Shown: positions 30,116 to 39,331 of the stretch, piece by piece
Layout: every line of letters starts with the position of its first letter
Numbering within the stretch: position 1 is the first letter of the stretch
Assembly: GCF_014850975.1 (NCBI RefSeq)
Contig: NZ_JACXST010000001.1
Location: 496,001-560,000 of the forward strand
Length of the DNA stretch: 64,000 nucleotides
Direction of reading: 5' to 3'
Origin: Methylomonas fluvii
GTDB lineage: Bacteria > Pseudomonadota > Gammaproteobacteria > Methylococcales > Methylomonadaceae
Notes under the pieces: model-generated
The model's input: the letters and a program-made list of their open reading frames with translations, nothing else
Databases searched by the model: none
What the model was told of the DNA's origin: nothing
Made by a program: the position numbers and the translations under genes

Positions 30116-30724
30116 GTGAAAGCAAGCATAGAAGACAAAGTTCAAACCCGAATTCCCACCAAACACGGCGAATTCATCCTGCACTACTACAGCAACAACC
30201 TGGATAAAAAAGAACACGTCGCCTTCGTGAAAGGCGAGGTAGCCGGCAAGGAAGACGTGCCGGTACGCATCCATTCCGAGTGCTTTACCGGCGATGTGCT
30301 GGGCTCGCGGCGTTGCGATTGCGGGGAACAGCTAGATATGGCCCTAGATTTGATCAACACCGCTGGCTGCGGCGTACTGATTTATCTGCGCCAGGAAGGC
30401 CGCGGCATCGGTTTGCTGAAAAAACTCCAGGCTTATAACCTGCAAGACCAGGGGCTGGATACCGTGGATGCCAACATCAAACTCGGCCACTTGGCCGACG
30501 AACGCCAATACGACATTGCCGCGCTGATTTTGAATAGCTTGCAAGTCCGCTCTATCGAACTGATCACCAACAATCCATTGAAAATAGACGAACTGACCAA
30601 GCTGGGCATCAAGGTGAACAACCGCATTGCCATCGAAACCCGCATTCATCAAGACAATCTTGAATATCTGAAAACCAAAGCCGAACGCATGAGCCACATG
30701 CTGTCGATGCCTAACAGCAAATAA
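30116..30724 (+). CDS. ribA: GTP cyclohydrolase II
   Basis: RibA opens GTP to start riboflavin synthesis. Zinc ligands are visible in SECFTGDVLGSRRCDCGEQ, and the active-site region is YLRQEGRGIGLLKKLQAY; the ending with TNNPLKIDEL and the later KTKAERMSHML also fit. GTG 30116 gives a 202-residue protein with GAGGA upstream; a TTG at 30098 has no ribosome site. This is the stand-alone enzyme, without a RibB domain. The next gene starts eight bases later. Confidence 0.95.
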   Translation: MKASIEDKVQTRIPTKHGEFILHYYSNNLDKKEHVAFVKGEVAGKEDVPVRIHSECFTGDVLGSRRCDCGEQLDMALDLINTAGCGVLIYLRQEGRGIGLLKKLQAYNLQDQGLDTVDANIKLGHLADERQYDIAALILNSLQVRSIELITNNPLKIDELTKLGIKVNNRIAIETRIHQDNLEYLKTKAERMSHMLSMPNSK

Positions 30725-30732
30725 CCCGCATC

Positions 30733-33120
30733 ATGCTTGAACAATTAAAATTGCCGGTCTCAGCCCTGAAGCTGGCGATTGACTTGCCCAGCGCCGCGCC
30801 AAGCACACAACACAACGTCATCCTCGGCCAAACTCGCGCCCAATCGGCTCTAGCTTTTGGCATCGCGATGAAGGCACCGGGCTACAACATCTTCGTGATG
30901 GGCGACCCCGGCACCGGCCGCCTGTCCATGGTCAGCCATTATTTAAGCACCTATGCCGAACAGCAAGAATCGCCGCTGTCTTACGCCTATGTCGATAACT
31001 TCGAGAATCAACGCGAGCCGGTAGCTATCGAATTACCATCCGGGGAAGGGCATAGTTTTGCCAAGGACATCGAAAAGCTGATCGACGACGTGCTGGCCAC
31101 CTTTCCGGCCGCCTTCGAAAGCCCTAGTTACCAACAAAAAAAGACGGCGATAGAGCGCCGCTTTAACCAGCGTTACAACGCCGCCATCGATCTGGTCGAC
31201 GCCAAAGCCCGGGAGATGAGCGTGGCGCTGTATCGTGACAGCGACACCATCACCTTTCTACCAATTCGCAACGACAAAGCGCTGGACGAAGATCAGTTCA
31301 CCCTGCTGCCGCAAGCGGAGCGCGACGCCTTCCACCAGCACACTGAAGAATTGGAAGAATTTCTTGGCGACGTATTGCTGGAACTGCCGCAATGGCGGCG
31401 CACGCTGGTGGAAGAAACCCGCCAGCTCGACAACGACACCATCAAGCAGGCTTTGGAACCGCTGCTGGCCGAGCTGAACGACAAATACCAAAACGTCGAT
31501 GACGTGATTACTTACTTGGCGGAAATCGAAAAAAGCCTGAGCAATACCATCGGTGAATTGCTGATGCCCAGCCGCAGTCAGGATAGCCGAGAGATCATCG
31601 CCAAGCGCTTGGCGCTAATCGAGCAATATCTGCCCAATATCCTGGTAGATTGCAAACACGACGGCAACGGCGCGCCAGTCATTTACGAACCACATCCGAT
31701 CTATCAAAACCTGTTCGGCCGCATTGAGTACATCAGCGACCAAGGCACGCTGGTGACCAGTTACCGGCGCATTTGCCCCGGCTCCTTGCATCGCGCCAAC
31801 GGCGGTTATCTGATCCTGGATGCGGAGAAAATCCTGACTTACCCCTTCGTCTGGGAAGGATTGAAGCGAGCGCTACAAGCTGGCCGTATCGAAATCGAAT
31901 CACCTTATTCCGAACTGGGCATCAACACCATTACGCTGAAACCCGGCGTGATTCCGCTCAATGTCAAAGTCATCCTGGTCGGCTCGCGCGACATTTACTA
32001 TTTACTGGAAGAGCTGGATAGCGAATTCAACGAAATGTTCCGGGTATTGGCCGACTTTGACGACCACATCAAACGCAGCCCGGACAATGTCAGCCAATTT
32101 GTCACATTGTTAAAACGCCACGCCGCCGACTCCGGCGCCAAAGCCTTGACCGACGGCGCCTTGCTGCGCTTGATCGAATACAGCTGCCGCTTAGCCGAAA
32201 ACCAACAACGCCTGTCCGCGCACGTCAACAGCTGTCTGGAAATCATCGCCGAAGCCAATTTGTTGGCCAGCCAAACCAACGCGGCTAACATCGATAAGGC
32301 CGAGATTGAACTGGCACTATCGGCACGTGAACAACGCAACGGCCGCATTGCCGAAGCCATCCTGGAAGAAATGCTGGAAGGCACCATTTTGATCGACACC
32401 GACGGCGAGGCCATAGGTAAAGTCAACGGCCTAACGGTGATGGACATCGGCGGCAGCAGTTTCGGCGCGCCGGCGCGGATCACCGCCACCGTGCACCCAG
32501 GATCCAGAGGCATCGTCGATATTGAGCGTGAAGTGGAACTGGGCCAACCCATCCACTCCAAAGGCGTGATGATTTTGAGCGGCTATCTCGGCCATTGCTA
32601 TGCCCAGCAATTTCCGTTGGCGATCTCTGCCAGCATTGCCATGGAACAATCCTACGGCCACATAGACGGCGACAGCGCCTCCTTGGCCGAGCTGTGCTGT
32701 TTGATCTCGGCACTGACGCGCACACCGATTCAACAAGGTTTTGCCATGACCGGCTCAATCAATCAGTACGGCGAAGTACAAGCCATCGGTGGCGTTAACG
32801 AAAAAATCGAAGGATTTTTCGAACTTTGCGCGGCGCGCGGTTTGACCGGCCAGCAAGCCGTGATCATTCCGGCATCCAACAAACGCAATTTAATGCTGAA
32901 ACAGCAAGTGGTGGATGCGGTGGAGCAAGGCCTATTTGCCATTTACACCGTATCCAGCGTCGATGAAGCCTTAAGCCTGCTCACCGGCCAGGAAGCCGGC
33001 CGCATTAACTCAGAAGGCCAATATCCGGAAGGCAGCGTCAACTTCAAAGCCGTCGCGCGTTTGAAGGAAATTTCCGATATGTCGGTGGATGAGGATAAGG
33101 AAACCGAGACCGGGGCATAA
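30733..33120 (+). CDS. Lon-like ATP-dependent protease (AAA_32 type)
   Basis: The 795-residue protein resembles the YcbZ/Lon-like family rather than classical Lon. The P-loop is a variant, GDPGTGRLS, without the usual lysine, as in this family, and there is a long helical insertion (about 110-300). The C-terminal Lon protease domain has the catalytic serine in DGDSASLAELC and the lysine in GGVNEKIEGFFELC. It begins eight bases after ribA. Physiological substrates are unknown. Confidence 0.9.
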   Translation: MLEQLKLPVSALKLAIDLPSAAPSTQHNVILGQTRAQSALAFGIAMKAPGYNIFVMGDPGTGRLSMVSHYLSTYAEQQESPLSYAYVDNFENQREPVAIELPSGEGHSFAKDIEKLIDDVLATFPAAFESPSYQQKKTAIERRFNQRYNAAIDLVDAKAREMSVALYRDSDTITFLPIRNDKALDEDQFTLLPQAERDAFHQHTEELEEFLGDVLLELPQWRRTLVEETRQLDNDTIKQALEPLLAELNDKYQNVDDVITYLAEIEKSLSNTIGELLMPSRSQDSREIIAKRLALIEQYLPNILVDCKHDGNGAPVIYEPHPIYQNLFGRIEYISDQGTLVTSYRRICPGSLHRANGGYLILDAEKILTYPFVWEGLKRALQAGRIEIESPYSELGINTITLKPGVIPLNVKVILVGSRDIYYLLEELDSEFNEMFRVLADFDDHIKRSPDNVSQFVTLLKRHAADSGAKALTDGALLRLIEYSCRLAENQQRLSAHVNSCLEIIAEANLLASQTNAANIDKAEIELALSAREQRNGRIAEAILEEMLEGTILIDTDGEAIGKVNGLTVMDIGGSSFGAPARITATVHPGSRGIVDIEREVELGQPIHSKGVMILSGYLGHCYAQQFPLAISASIAMEQSYGHIDGDSASLAELCCLISALTRTPIQQGFAMTGSINQYGEVQAIGGVNEKIEGFFELCAARGLTGQQAVIIPASNKRNLMLKQQVVDAVEQGLFAIYTVSSVDEALSLLTGQEAGRINSEGQYPEGSVNFKAVARLKEISDMSVDEDKETETGA

Positions 33121-33131
33121 TTCCGCCCCGG
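33110..33131. terminator. Weak hairpin at the end of the Lon-like gene
   Basis: CCGGGGC (33110-33116) and GCCCCGG (33125-33131) form a 7-bp stem over the stop codon. The absence of a T tract makes a terminator role uncertain. The rest of 33132-33325 shows nothing I can name. Confidence 0.3.
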
Positions 33132-33325
33132 CTCATCAACCAAGATTACAGCAAGATACAACCCGTACAGTCAGCGGCAACCGATTGAAAATGCTCACTA
33201 TCTCTGAGACATGAGTGAGAGCAAACCCTTAAAGACGAGGGCTTCAATAAACCTAGTTAGCCTTAATCGAAGACATTCGGATAAGGCTGACCAGGCGGTT
33301 TAGAATAAAAAAGAGTTATCGCAAG

Positions 33326-34168
33326 CTAGGCCATATCGCGCTTGCGATTCAGCCATGACAGGCCGAACAGGGCCGCGCCGAAAGACCAGACCGCTGCCGG
33401 CAATGGAACCGGAGCAGGTGCGCCGTAGAGGTATTGGATGCCGGCGATGTCGTCTGCATCCAGCGTGCGATTGATTTTGCCGAAACAGGACCCGCCCACT
33501 TCCATCACCGGGCAACTACTGTCAAACGTGGCCGGGTGCGCCAAACCCAGGGCGTGTCCCAGTTCGTGCAGCAACAGGCTCTCGAAGTCATTCGGTGCGG
33601 TAGAAGAGCCTCCCGGAAAAAAAGTATCGCCATCCTTGCCCGGTTGAAAGCCATAAAAAGAGTTCGCATCAAAAATTATATCGCCGCTACCGGTACCGCC
33701 GTTGGGTGGTGGCGCATAGCCAACCGCACCACCGCCGGAAGCAAACGCAAATACGCCGATGCGTATATCCGGATTGCCAGCCGCCGGGTTATTGATGGCT
33801 AATCCGGAATCTGCAAACGGTCCGACAAAGCTGATGTTGGCGACGCTGGCCCATTTATCCATCGCAGCTTCAATAGCGCCCTGTAAATCCGTCAGCAACG
33901 TCGGGGTGTAACCTGTGCCCGGCGAATTTTCGATGTTGAGCATGGTTTGGGCGGTGCCCGGGCAAGCATCGCCGCAATAAGCCGACCCAGGGGTGCCGGC
34001 CGGGATAAAGCCCCAAGTTATCGTGCCGCCCGGCGTGCCCGGTGTATTGCTCCCACCCCACTTCAATACCCCGCCACTGACGTCATCAAAAGTGTTAAAC
34101 GCCATCGAGGCATTGGAAACCAGCAAAAAGCCGATGCCGGCAAACACTCTATACAATCTGTTAACCAT
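33326..34168 (-). CDS. Secreted matrixin-type metalloprotease with PEP-CTERM-like sorting signal
   Basis: From ATG 34168 (preceded by GGGGGA) the 280-residue protein has a signal peptide (FAGIGFLLVSNASMA). The matrixin zinc motif HELGHALGLAH is followed by a methionine-turn region with CPVME. The C-terminus has VPLPAAVWSFGAALFGLSWL followed by a basic tail, the PEP-CTERM-like signal for exosortase-dependent sorting (VPLP variant). It probably acts outside the cell, on the surface or in exopolysaccharide (inference). Monocistronic; an upstream TTG would add 23 residues and lacks a ribosome site. Confidence 0.88.
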   Translation of the reverse strand: MVNRLYRVFAGIGFLLVSNASMAFNTFDDVSGGVLKWGGSNTPGTPGGTITWGFIPAGTPGSAYCGDACPGTAQTMLNIENSPGTGYTPTLLTDLQGAIEAAMDKWASVANISFVGPFADSGLAINNPAAGNPDIRIGVFAFASGGGAVGYAPPPNGGTGSGDIIFDANSFYGFQPGKDGDTFFPGGSSTAPNDFESLLLHELGHALGLAHPATFDSSCPVMEVGGSCFGKINRTLDADDIAGIQYLYGAPAPVPLPAAVWSFGAALFGLSWLNRKRDMA

Positions 34169-34446
34169 GATAATTCCCCCAATTTCCGTCTTTAATCCAA
34201 CCGAGGCCGCAAACAATCGCGACCGCACCAAAAGCAAGCAGCATTTTTGCCCTTATGCTTTTGTGATCCATTTAACATATATTTGAAAAATCGCAAAAAT
34301 AAATAGTCGATACTCGCTTTGCCGGCAAAATAGGGATTGGCAGCTAAACTTTGTTTCGAAATGCTATTTTGTAAAATGGCAGACTGTCTGTGAGGCCAGG
34401 GCTACTAAAATGTTTGCATTATCCGGAGCTTCAAGGAGATTTGGCG

Positions 34447-35358
34447 TTGAAATCCAATTCCGACTATAAAGCCAGCATCCTCATCGCCGACGATGCTCAA
34501 CTGATGCGGGACATCCTCCGCACATATCTGCAATCCGCCGGGTACGAAGTTCAATCCGCGGAGGACGGACTCGAAGCTTGGCAAATGTTGAACAGTAGCG
34601 AAAAGCCGTTTGACATTGTGGTTACCGACCGCAACATGCCGCAGATGGATGGCATGGCCTTATTGGCCAAAATCAAAGCTGACCCGCGTTTTAGCGATTT
34701 GCCGGTTATTTTTCAGACCGGTGAGTCATCGCGAGAGTCAATTGTGGAAGGCATTCAAGCCGGGGTTTACCATTACCTGACCAAGCCCTACGACGAAAAA
34801 ATTTTACTGGCTTTCGTAGCGGCAGCACTGGAAGACAGCCGCCGCCACAAAGCGTTAAGAAACCGGATTAGCAACAAAAAGGTGGCGCTCGGTTTATTGA
34901 GAAAAGCGGAGTTTTCTTTCCAGACCTTGAGCGAGGCCAATGGCTTGACCGCACTGCTGACCGGTTTGTCATGCAACCCGGAAAAGGTCGCCACCGGGCT
35001 TTCCGAATTGCTGCTCAACGCCGTCGAGCATGGCAATCTGGGCATTAGTTATCAAGAAAAAACCGAACTGGTAAGTCAAGGTTGTTGGCGGGAAGAAATC
35101 GAGCGCCGACTGGGGTTGCCCGAATATACAGATAAATTCGTGCAGGTTAAAATCGTTAGAACACCCACTCAGACCATCTTTACCATCAAGGACCAGGGCA
35201 AAGGCTTCGATCCATCTCCTTACCTGGACTTTTCCCCTGAACGCGCCACCGATCTGCATGGCCGCGGCATAGCCTTGTCGCGAATGTTGAGTTTCGACGC
35301 GCTGGAATACCTTGGAAACGGCAATCAAGTGATTGCCACCGTTAATTTACCGGCCTAG
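34447..35358 (+). CDS. Response regulator with C-terminal anti-sigma-type ATPase domain
   Basis: The receiver domain (about residues 8-125) has the acidic pair in ILIADDAQ, the phospho-acceptor Asp in VVTDRNMPQMDG and the lysine in YLTKPYDEK. After a helical linker, an HATPase_c domain of the RsbW type shows the N box GLSELLLNAVEHG, FTIKDQGKGFDP and HGRGIALSRML. Such fusions often control a partner-switching anti-sigma system; no partner gene is next to it. TTG 34447 is chosen because AAGGAG lies upstream; no ATG is available. Confidence 0.85.
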   Translation: MKSNSDYKASILIADDAQLMRDILRTYLQSAGYEVQSAEDGLEAWQMLNSSEKPFDIVVTDRNMPQMDGMALLAKIKADPRFSDLPVIFQTGESSRESIVEGIQAGVYHYLTKPYDEKILLAFVAAALEDSRRHKALRNRISNKKVALGLLRKAEFSFQTLSEANGLTALLTGLSCNPEKVATGLSELLLNAVEHGNLGISYQEKTELVSQGCWREEIERRLGLPEYTDKFVQVKIVRTPTQTIFTIKDQGKGFDPSPYLDFSPERATDLHGRGIALSRMLSFDALEYLGNGNQVIATVNLPA

Positions 35359-35381
35359 GTTTTGCGCTTAAACAGCCTGGC

Positions 35382-35903
35382 TTACAGGTACTTTTCCAGT
35401 AACTCCAGAGACAAATCCGCCACTTTTGGCGTCCACATCTCAGGATTTAGCGGAAACGCTTTGCTAATACCTGTACGCCGATAGCCGCGCCGTTCGTAAA
35501 ACGCCATCAATTCGGCCCGACAAGGGATCACCGCCATCACCAAATGATTAACTCCCCAAGTTTGCACAGCCTCCGCTTCCGCCGCCGCCAACAAACGCTT
35601 GCCAATTCCCAGACCTTGCATAGCCGGCGCGACCGCCAACATGCCGATATGCACCTGTTGATCGACATTTTGTAAATGCACCGAACCTAACAACTCTCCC
35701 TGCCGCCGACACTGCAAAATCATGGTCCCCGCACCGGCGATTAAGCCCATAATATCCGCCGCATCAGTACGCCGACCATCCAGCAAATCAGCTTCAGTGG
35801 TCCAGCCCTGCCGGCTGGATTCGCCGCGATACGCCGCATTGATAAACTCCGCCAATTGCTCGGCATCGGCCGGTTCGGCTCTGGTAAATGTCAGTTCCAA
35901 CAT
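35382..35903 (-). CDS. GNAT-family N-acetyltransferase
   Basis: The 173-residue protein has a GNAT fold. The acetyl-CoA loop is in MLAVAPAMQGLGIGKRLLAAAEAEA (Q/RxxGxG/A type), followed by a late motif MAFYERRGYRRTG. The acceptor substrate cannot be told. ATG 35903 has GAGG upstream; an in-frame TTG four codons earlier is less likely. Convergent with the response-regulator gene. Confidence 0.88.
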   Translation of the reverse strand: MLELTFTRAEPADAEQLAEFINAAYRGESSRQGWTTEADLLDGRRTDAADIMGLIAGAGTMILQCRRQGELLGSVHLQNVDQQVHIGMLAVAPAMQGLGIGKRLLAAAEAEAVQTWGVNHLVMAVIPCRAELMAFYERRGYRRTGISKAFPLNPEMWTPKVADLSLELLEKYL

Positions 35904-36132
35904 GATTAACCTCAAAAAAGTCGCTGCTTCGGCAAATTAACTTGCGCGCAAATAAAACCTTCCCGGAGCAGAAAAAATCCCGGCCTTGCTGCTAAGGTTT
36001 ATGGGCAATAATCTGCGTTCATCTTCCCCACCAAGCCTGGAGCCCCAACATGAAGCCATGCCCCAAGTGTCATCGGGATGTGCCGCCCGCGGAGGAAACC
36101 TGCCCTCACTGCTGCATCGTCTTTGCTAAATA

Positions 36133-37649
36133 GTCGTCCCTGAAAAAGCCGATATTTTCCGAACACCAGCATTCAGGCCGACAATAAAAACGGCGCGCTC
36201 AATGGCCGCGCCAAAATCCGACATGGCGGTCTCCAAAAATGAGGCAAAAAAATCCTCAACTGCCTGAGGATCATACGGATATTGTGGCCAGCACCGCATA
36301 AGATGGCATGCATGGCATCGCCCAGTTCGCCTTTCAGGTAATTGCGGCCCAGCAATCCGTCGTTTTTGAGGTGCCCGATGACGGGTTCGATGGCATTGCG
36401 GCGTTTGAGGGCGCGTTTGAGTCGCCGGGTGTTTATTCCTCTCTTTTGCCGGGCTTTGTAAATGGTCACGTTCGGGACCTCGACACCACGGTATCCTAAA
36501 TCCACAAAAGCTTCTTTTGCGCGTGTACCGCTTAGAATCTCCGCCTGTTCCAGACACGATTCCAGGGTGTGTCCATCGTAGGGATTACCGGAAAAGCTGC
36601 GGGCGCCGAGCACAAAATTACTTTTGTTGGTGACGGTGATGCCCACTTTGACGCCGAATTCATACTTCTTGTGGACTTTGCCTTTGGAAATGCATTCGAC
36701 TTCCGTGGCGTGGAAACTGTACAGCTTGTTTTTATCCTGGGGTTGTTGGTTCAAAATCCGTTGGGTTTTCTCTAGCGTCTCTTTAAAAGCCAATTTGACT
36801 GCATCGGATTGATCCGTCAATTGGCGCTCGATATCTCGGTAAACCCGACCCACCAAAGTTTTGAGCTGTTTGAGCATTTTGCGTTTGCGCTTCATTTGCT
36901 TGGCATGACTGTACCGGTTCGCCATCATCAGCAAATAGGGGGCTTTGCGGTTGTAGTTCTGCCGTAGTGTAATCTCATGCTGCTCAGCCAGACGTACCAT
37001 GTGCTGGCGACAGCGTTCATACAATTTTCCATCGGTCGGATACGTGATGGCTTTCTCTTGCACCGTGCTATCAACCGTCACCGATTCAAAATCCTGTTTC
37101 TTCACGGTCTTGCTGGCTACGCCAGCCTGGATCGTCACCGATAACATCCACTCGCAACCTTCTTCTCCGATCCGTTTTCGCCAATAGGTCAGTGACGTGG
37201 GGTGGCAAGGTATCTGGTGTTGGAAATACTCTTCGCCACAAAAATATTGCCAATAGGGATTTTCAAGCCACTGTGCCACGACCGCTTCGTCCGAGCGTGC
37301 AAACGCATGTTTGAGGTAATGAAGCCCGGCAATAAGACGCGTTGGCAACGCCGGAGCGCCTTGGTTCTCGGTAAAAAATTCACCGAACGCATCATCCAGT
37401 ACTTTCCAATCGATCAAATTTGCCAGTTGGTAAAGCTCATGCTTCGGATTCAACAGGTCGGCCAGTGGTGTGTTGAATAGATCGATTTGGCCGCTACTTT
37501 CTTGGGATTTTGGCTTCATTTTCGATAAAAATTTGCAAGAAATTAATATCTATTTTACTAATTTCTTGCAATTATTGCCCGTCTTTTTCTTCAATTATTT
37601 ATTGTGTTTCAATGCTTTAGCCGTGAATTTGTGGCTTTTCAGGGGCGAC
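36133..37649 (-). mobile_element. IS5-type insertion sequence, copy B
   Basis: This is the second 1517-bp copy, apparently identical to 9169-10685 and in the same orientation. The flanking duplication is TAAATA (36127-36132 and 37650-37655). The shared pattern TAMATA with copy A suggests a target preference. It interrupts the zinc-ribbon membrane-protein gene. Confidence 0.95.
36173..37519 (-). CDS. IS5-type DDE transposase, copy B
   Basis: The 448-residue protein is identical in sequence to the transposase at 9209-10555, with the same DDE motifs (VTVDSTVQEKAITYP, VDLGYRG, AIEPVIGHLKNDG) and the same leader hairpin (37533-37571). Complete and presumably active. It is read opposite to the gene it interrupts. 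Confidence 0.93.
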   Translation of the reverse strand: MKPKSQESSGQIDLFNTPLADLLNPKHELYQLANLIDWKVLDDAFGEFFTENQGAPALPTRLIAGLHYLKHAFARSDEAVVAQWLENPYWQYFCGEEYFQHQIPCHPTSLTYWRKRIGEEGCEWMLSVTIQAGVASKTVKKQDFESVTVDSTVQEKAITYPTDGKLYERCRQHMVRLAEQHEITLRQNYNRKAPYLLMMANRYSHAKQMKRKRKMLKQLKTLVGRVYRDIERQLTDQSDAVKLAFKETLEKTQRILNQQPQDKNKLYSFHATEVECISKGKVHKKYEFGVKVGITVTNKSNFVLGARSFSGNPYDGHTLESCLEQAEILSGTRAKEAFVDLGYRGVEVPNVTIYKARQKRGINTRRLKRALKRRNAIEPVIGHLKNDGLLGRNYLKGELGDAMHAILCGAGHNIRMILRQLRIFLPHFWRPPCRILARPLSAPFLLSA

Positions 37650-38333
37650 TAAATATTTCAAATACCACGGCGATACGCCTATGTCGGCGGCGGAACGCCC
37701 GCAAGTTGTCATTACTATTGATGCACCCGCGGACACAGTATTTGGCGACGACGCCTACCGGGACAGCGAAGCCATCTTTATCGGCCGTTGCCTATTATTA
37801 CCAGGATTTTTGCTGTGGAGCTGGTTGCTGATTACGCCGGGACTGGCTAGCAATGCGGTCGGCGCATCGTTTCTGCACCTGGTCAACCTGCCGTTTCACG
37901 AAGCCGGCCATGTGATTTTCCGGCCGTTCGGACAATTTATCACTTCGCTGGGCGGCACCTTAGGCCAACTCTTGATGCCTACTATTTGCATGCTGACCTT
38001 ATTATTGAAAACCCGTGATCCGTTTGGCGCCGGCCTGTGTTTATGGTGGGTGGGCGAGAATTTCCTGGATATTGCCCCGTATATCAACGACGCCCGCGCC
38101 GGCCAATTGCCTTTGCTGGGCGGCAATTTCGGCCATTCCGCACCTTACGGTTTTCACGATTGGGAATATTTGCTGACCGAATCCGGCCTATTAGCCCAGG
38201 ATCATACGCTGGCAAAACTCGCACAACTACTGGGTACCATCTTGATGATAGCGGCCCTGATCGGCTGCGGCTACGTGTTGTTCAAACAGCGGCAAAATCT
38301 GACTGGCTCAAAACCCGATTAGCCGCCAAGAAT

Positions 38334-38804
38334 TTAGCCCAACCATGCTTTCACTTTTGCCTTCACCTGCGCTTTTACCTGCCGCGACCAACGGTAAATC
38401 TCGGTATCGACAATCTTGGCATGCGCCCACTGCAGCCAGCCCATCACGGTGTGATACACAAAAGCGATAAGCCCGAAGGTCAGCAACTGCGGCTTGGTCA
38501 ATTTAAACACCCGCGACACCAGCAAGGTCCCCAGTAACTTGGCGAACACCTCTAATAAAATGCCTTGCAACAACAGGCCATGCACGATCAAAGACAGCGC
38601 CGCCAGATTCAGCGGAGTGACGATCAATACCGGAATCGTAAATGCCAGCAAAGCCATGGCCGGCGAAGTTTGCGCCAACCAGCGCTCAACACTTTCCAGC
38701 CTGAGCAGCAGAGCCAGATAGTGTCCGCAAGCCGACAGGAAATCCCACAACCATTCTTCAATGATCAGCAGGATGGCCAGCAGCGTAAGCAGGAGTTTTT
38801 TCAT
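38334..38804 (-). CDS. Predicted integral membrane protein
   Basis: From ATG 38804 the 156-residue protein has an N-terminal hydrophobic helix (KKLLLTLLAILLIIEEWLW), two or three further membrane segments and a basic amphipathic C-terminus (VKAQVKAKVKAWLG). I do not recognise a named family, although similar small membrane proteins are common in proteobacteria. It converges with the split zinc-ribbon gene, 11 bases away. Confidence 0.65.
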   Translation of the reverse strand: MKKLLLTLLAILLIIEEWLWDFLSACGHYLALLLRLESVERWLAQTSPAMALLAFTIPVLIVTPLNLAALSLIVHGLLLQGILLEVFAKLLGTLLVSRVFKLTKPQLLTFGLIAFVYHTVMGWLQWAHAKIVDTEIYRWSRQVKAQVKAKVKAWLG

Positions 38805-38926
38805 GGTGATTTCCCGATAGTTAGACGCAGACACTATACCCAAGCGCACTTACGCTTGTCGCCAATTTAAGTCTTAAAGGATTTGAATAGCCGGAATGCG
38901 TAGCTTAGCGGCAATCCGCTAACAGC

Positions 38927-39331
38927 CTAAGCAACGCTATGATTTGATTCCGCTTGCGCCGACAACTGGGCAATCATCTCGTCAAACCGGCGCAAGGTTT
39001 CATTGTCAGCTTGCAACATCTGTAACAGGCTTAAAATGCCGCGCGCTTCTTGCCAATCCTGCCGGCCCAAATTTTCGTACAGCGCCCGATATAGCTGTTG
39101 CAGCAAAAAGCCTTGCAACAGCTTTGCTGCAGGCGTTTGCTTGAAACTCAAGGAGCGCAACAGCGCCGGCACCGCGGTAGCCAACCGGCCGGCCCGCGTG
39201 GTTTGCAATGCGACACCTAGCCACTGCTCGGCCAAGCGTTGGCTACGGAAGATGGGCTGCAACTCGGCGCCGCAGCGCGGACACAGCGTATCCGCGCCTA
39301 GCCGGGCGTTGCAGGCCGGGCAGCGCTGCAT
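38927..39331 (-). CDS. Zinc-ribbon protein of the Hsp70 module
   Basis: The 134-residue protein starts MQRCPACNARLG and has a second pair in CPRCGAEL, a four-cysteine zinc ribbon, followed by a helical region (AVPALLRSLSFKQTPAAKLL) that resembles a short TPR-like fold. Its ATG overlaps the Hsp70 stop (TGATG), so it is translationally coupled as the last gene of the operon. Function unknown; a client- or membrane-linked adaptor for the Hsp70 is an inference. Confidence 0.7.
   Translation of the reverse strand: MQRCPACNARLGADTLCPRCGAELQPIFRSQRLAEQWLGVALQTTRAGRLATAVPALLRSLSFKQTPAAKLLQGFLLQQLYRALYENLGRQDWQEARGILSLLQMLQADNETLRRFDEMIAQLSAQAESNHSVA

Larger units (their letters stand above)
36050..38322 (+). 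pseudogene. Zinc-ribbon membrane protein with HEAGH motif, split by an IS
   Basis: Removing the IS (36133-37649) and one copy of its 6-bp duplication joins 36050-36132 to 37656-38322 in frame. The result is 249 residues with no stop. The product begins with a CPKC..CPHC zinc ribbon (MKPCPKCHRDVPP) ending IVFAKYFKYHG. It then has several membrane segments and an HEAGHVIFRPFGQF motif like that of membrane zinc peptidases. The start has GGAG upstream. At present the 5' part ends at a TAG created by the IS, after 27 codons. An ATG at 37681 could still start a 213-residue product without the zinc ribbon. Confidence 0.88.
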
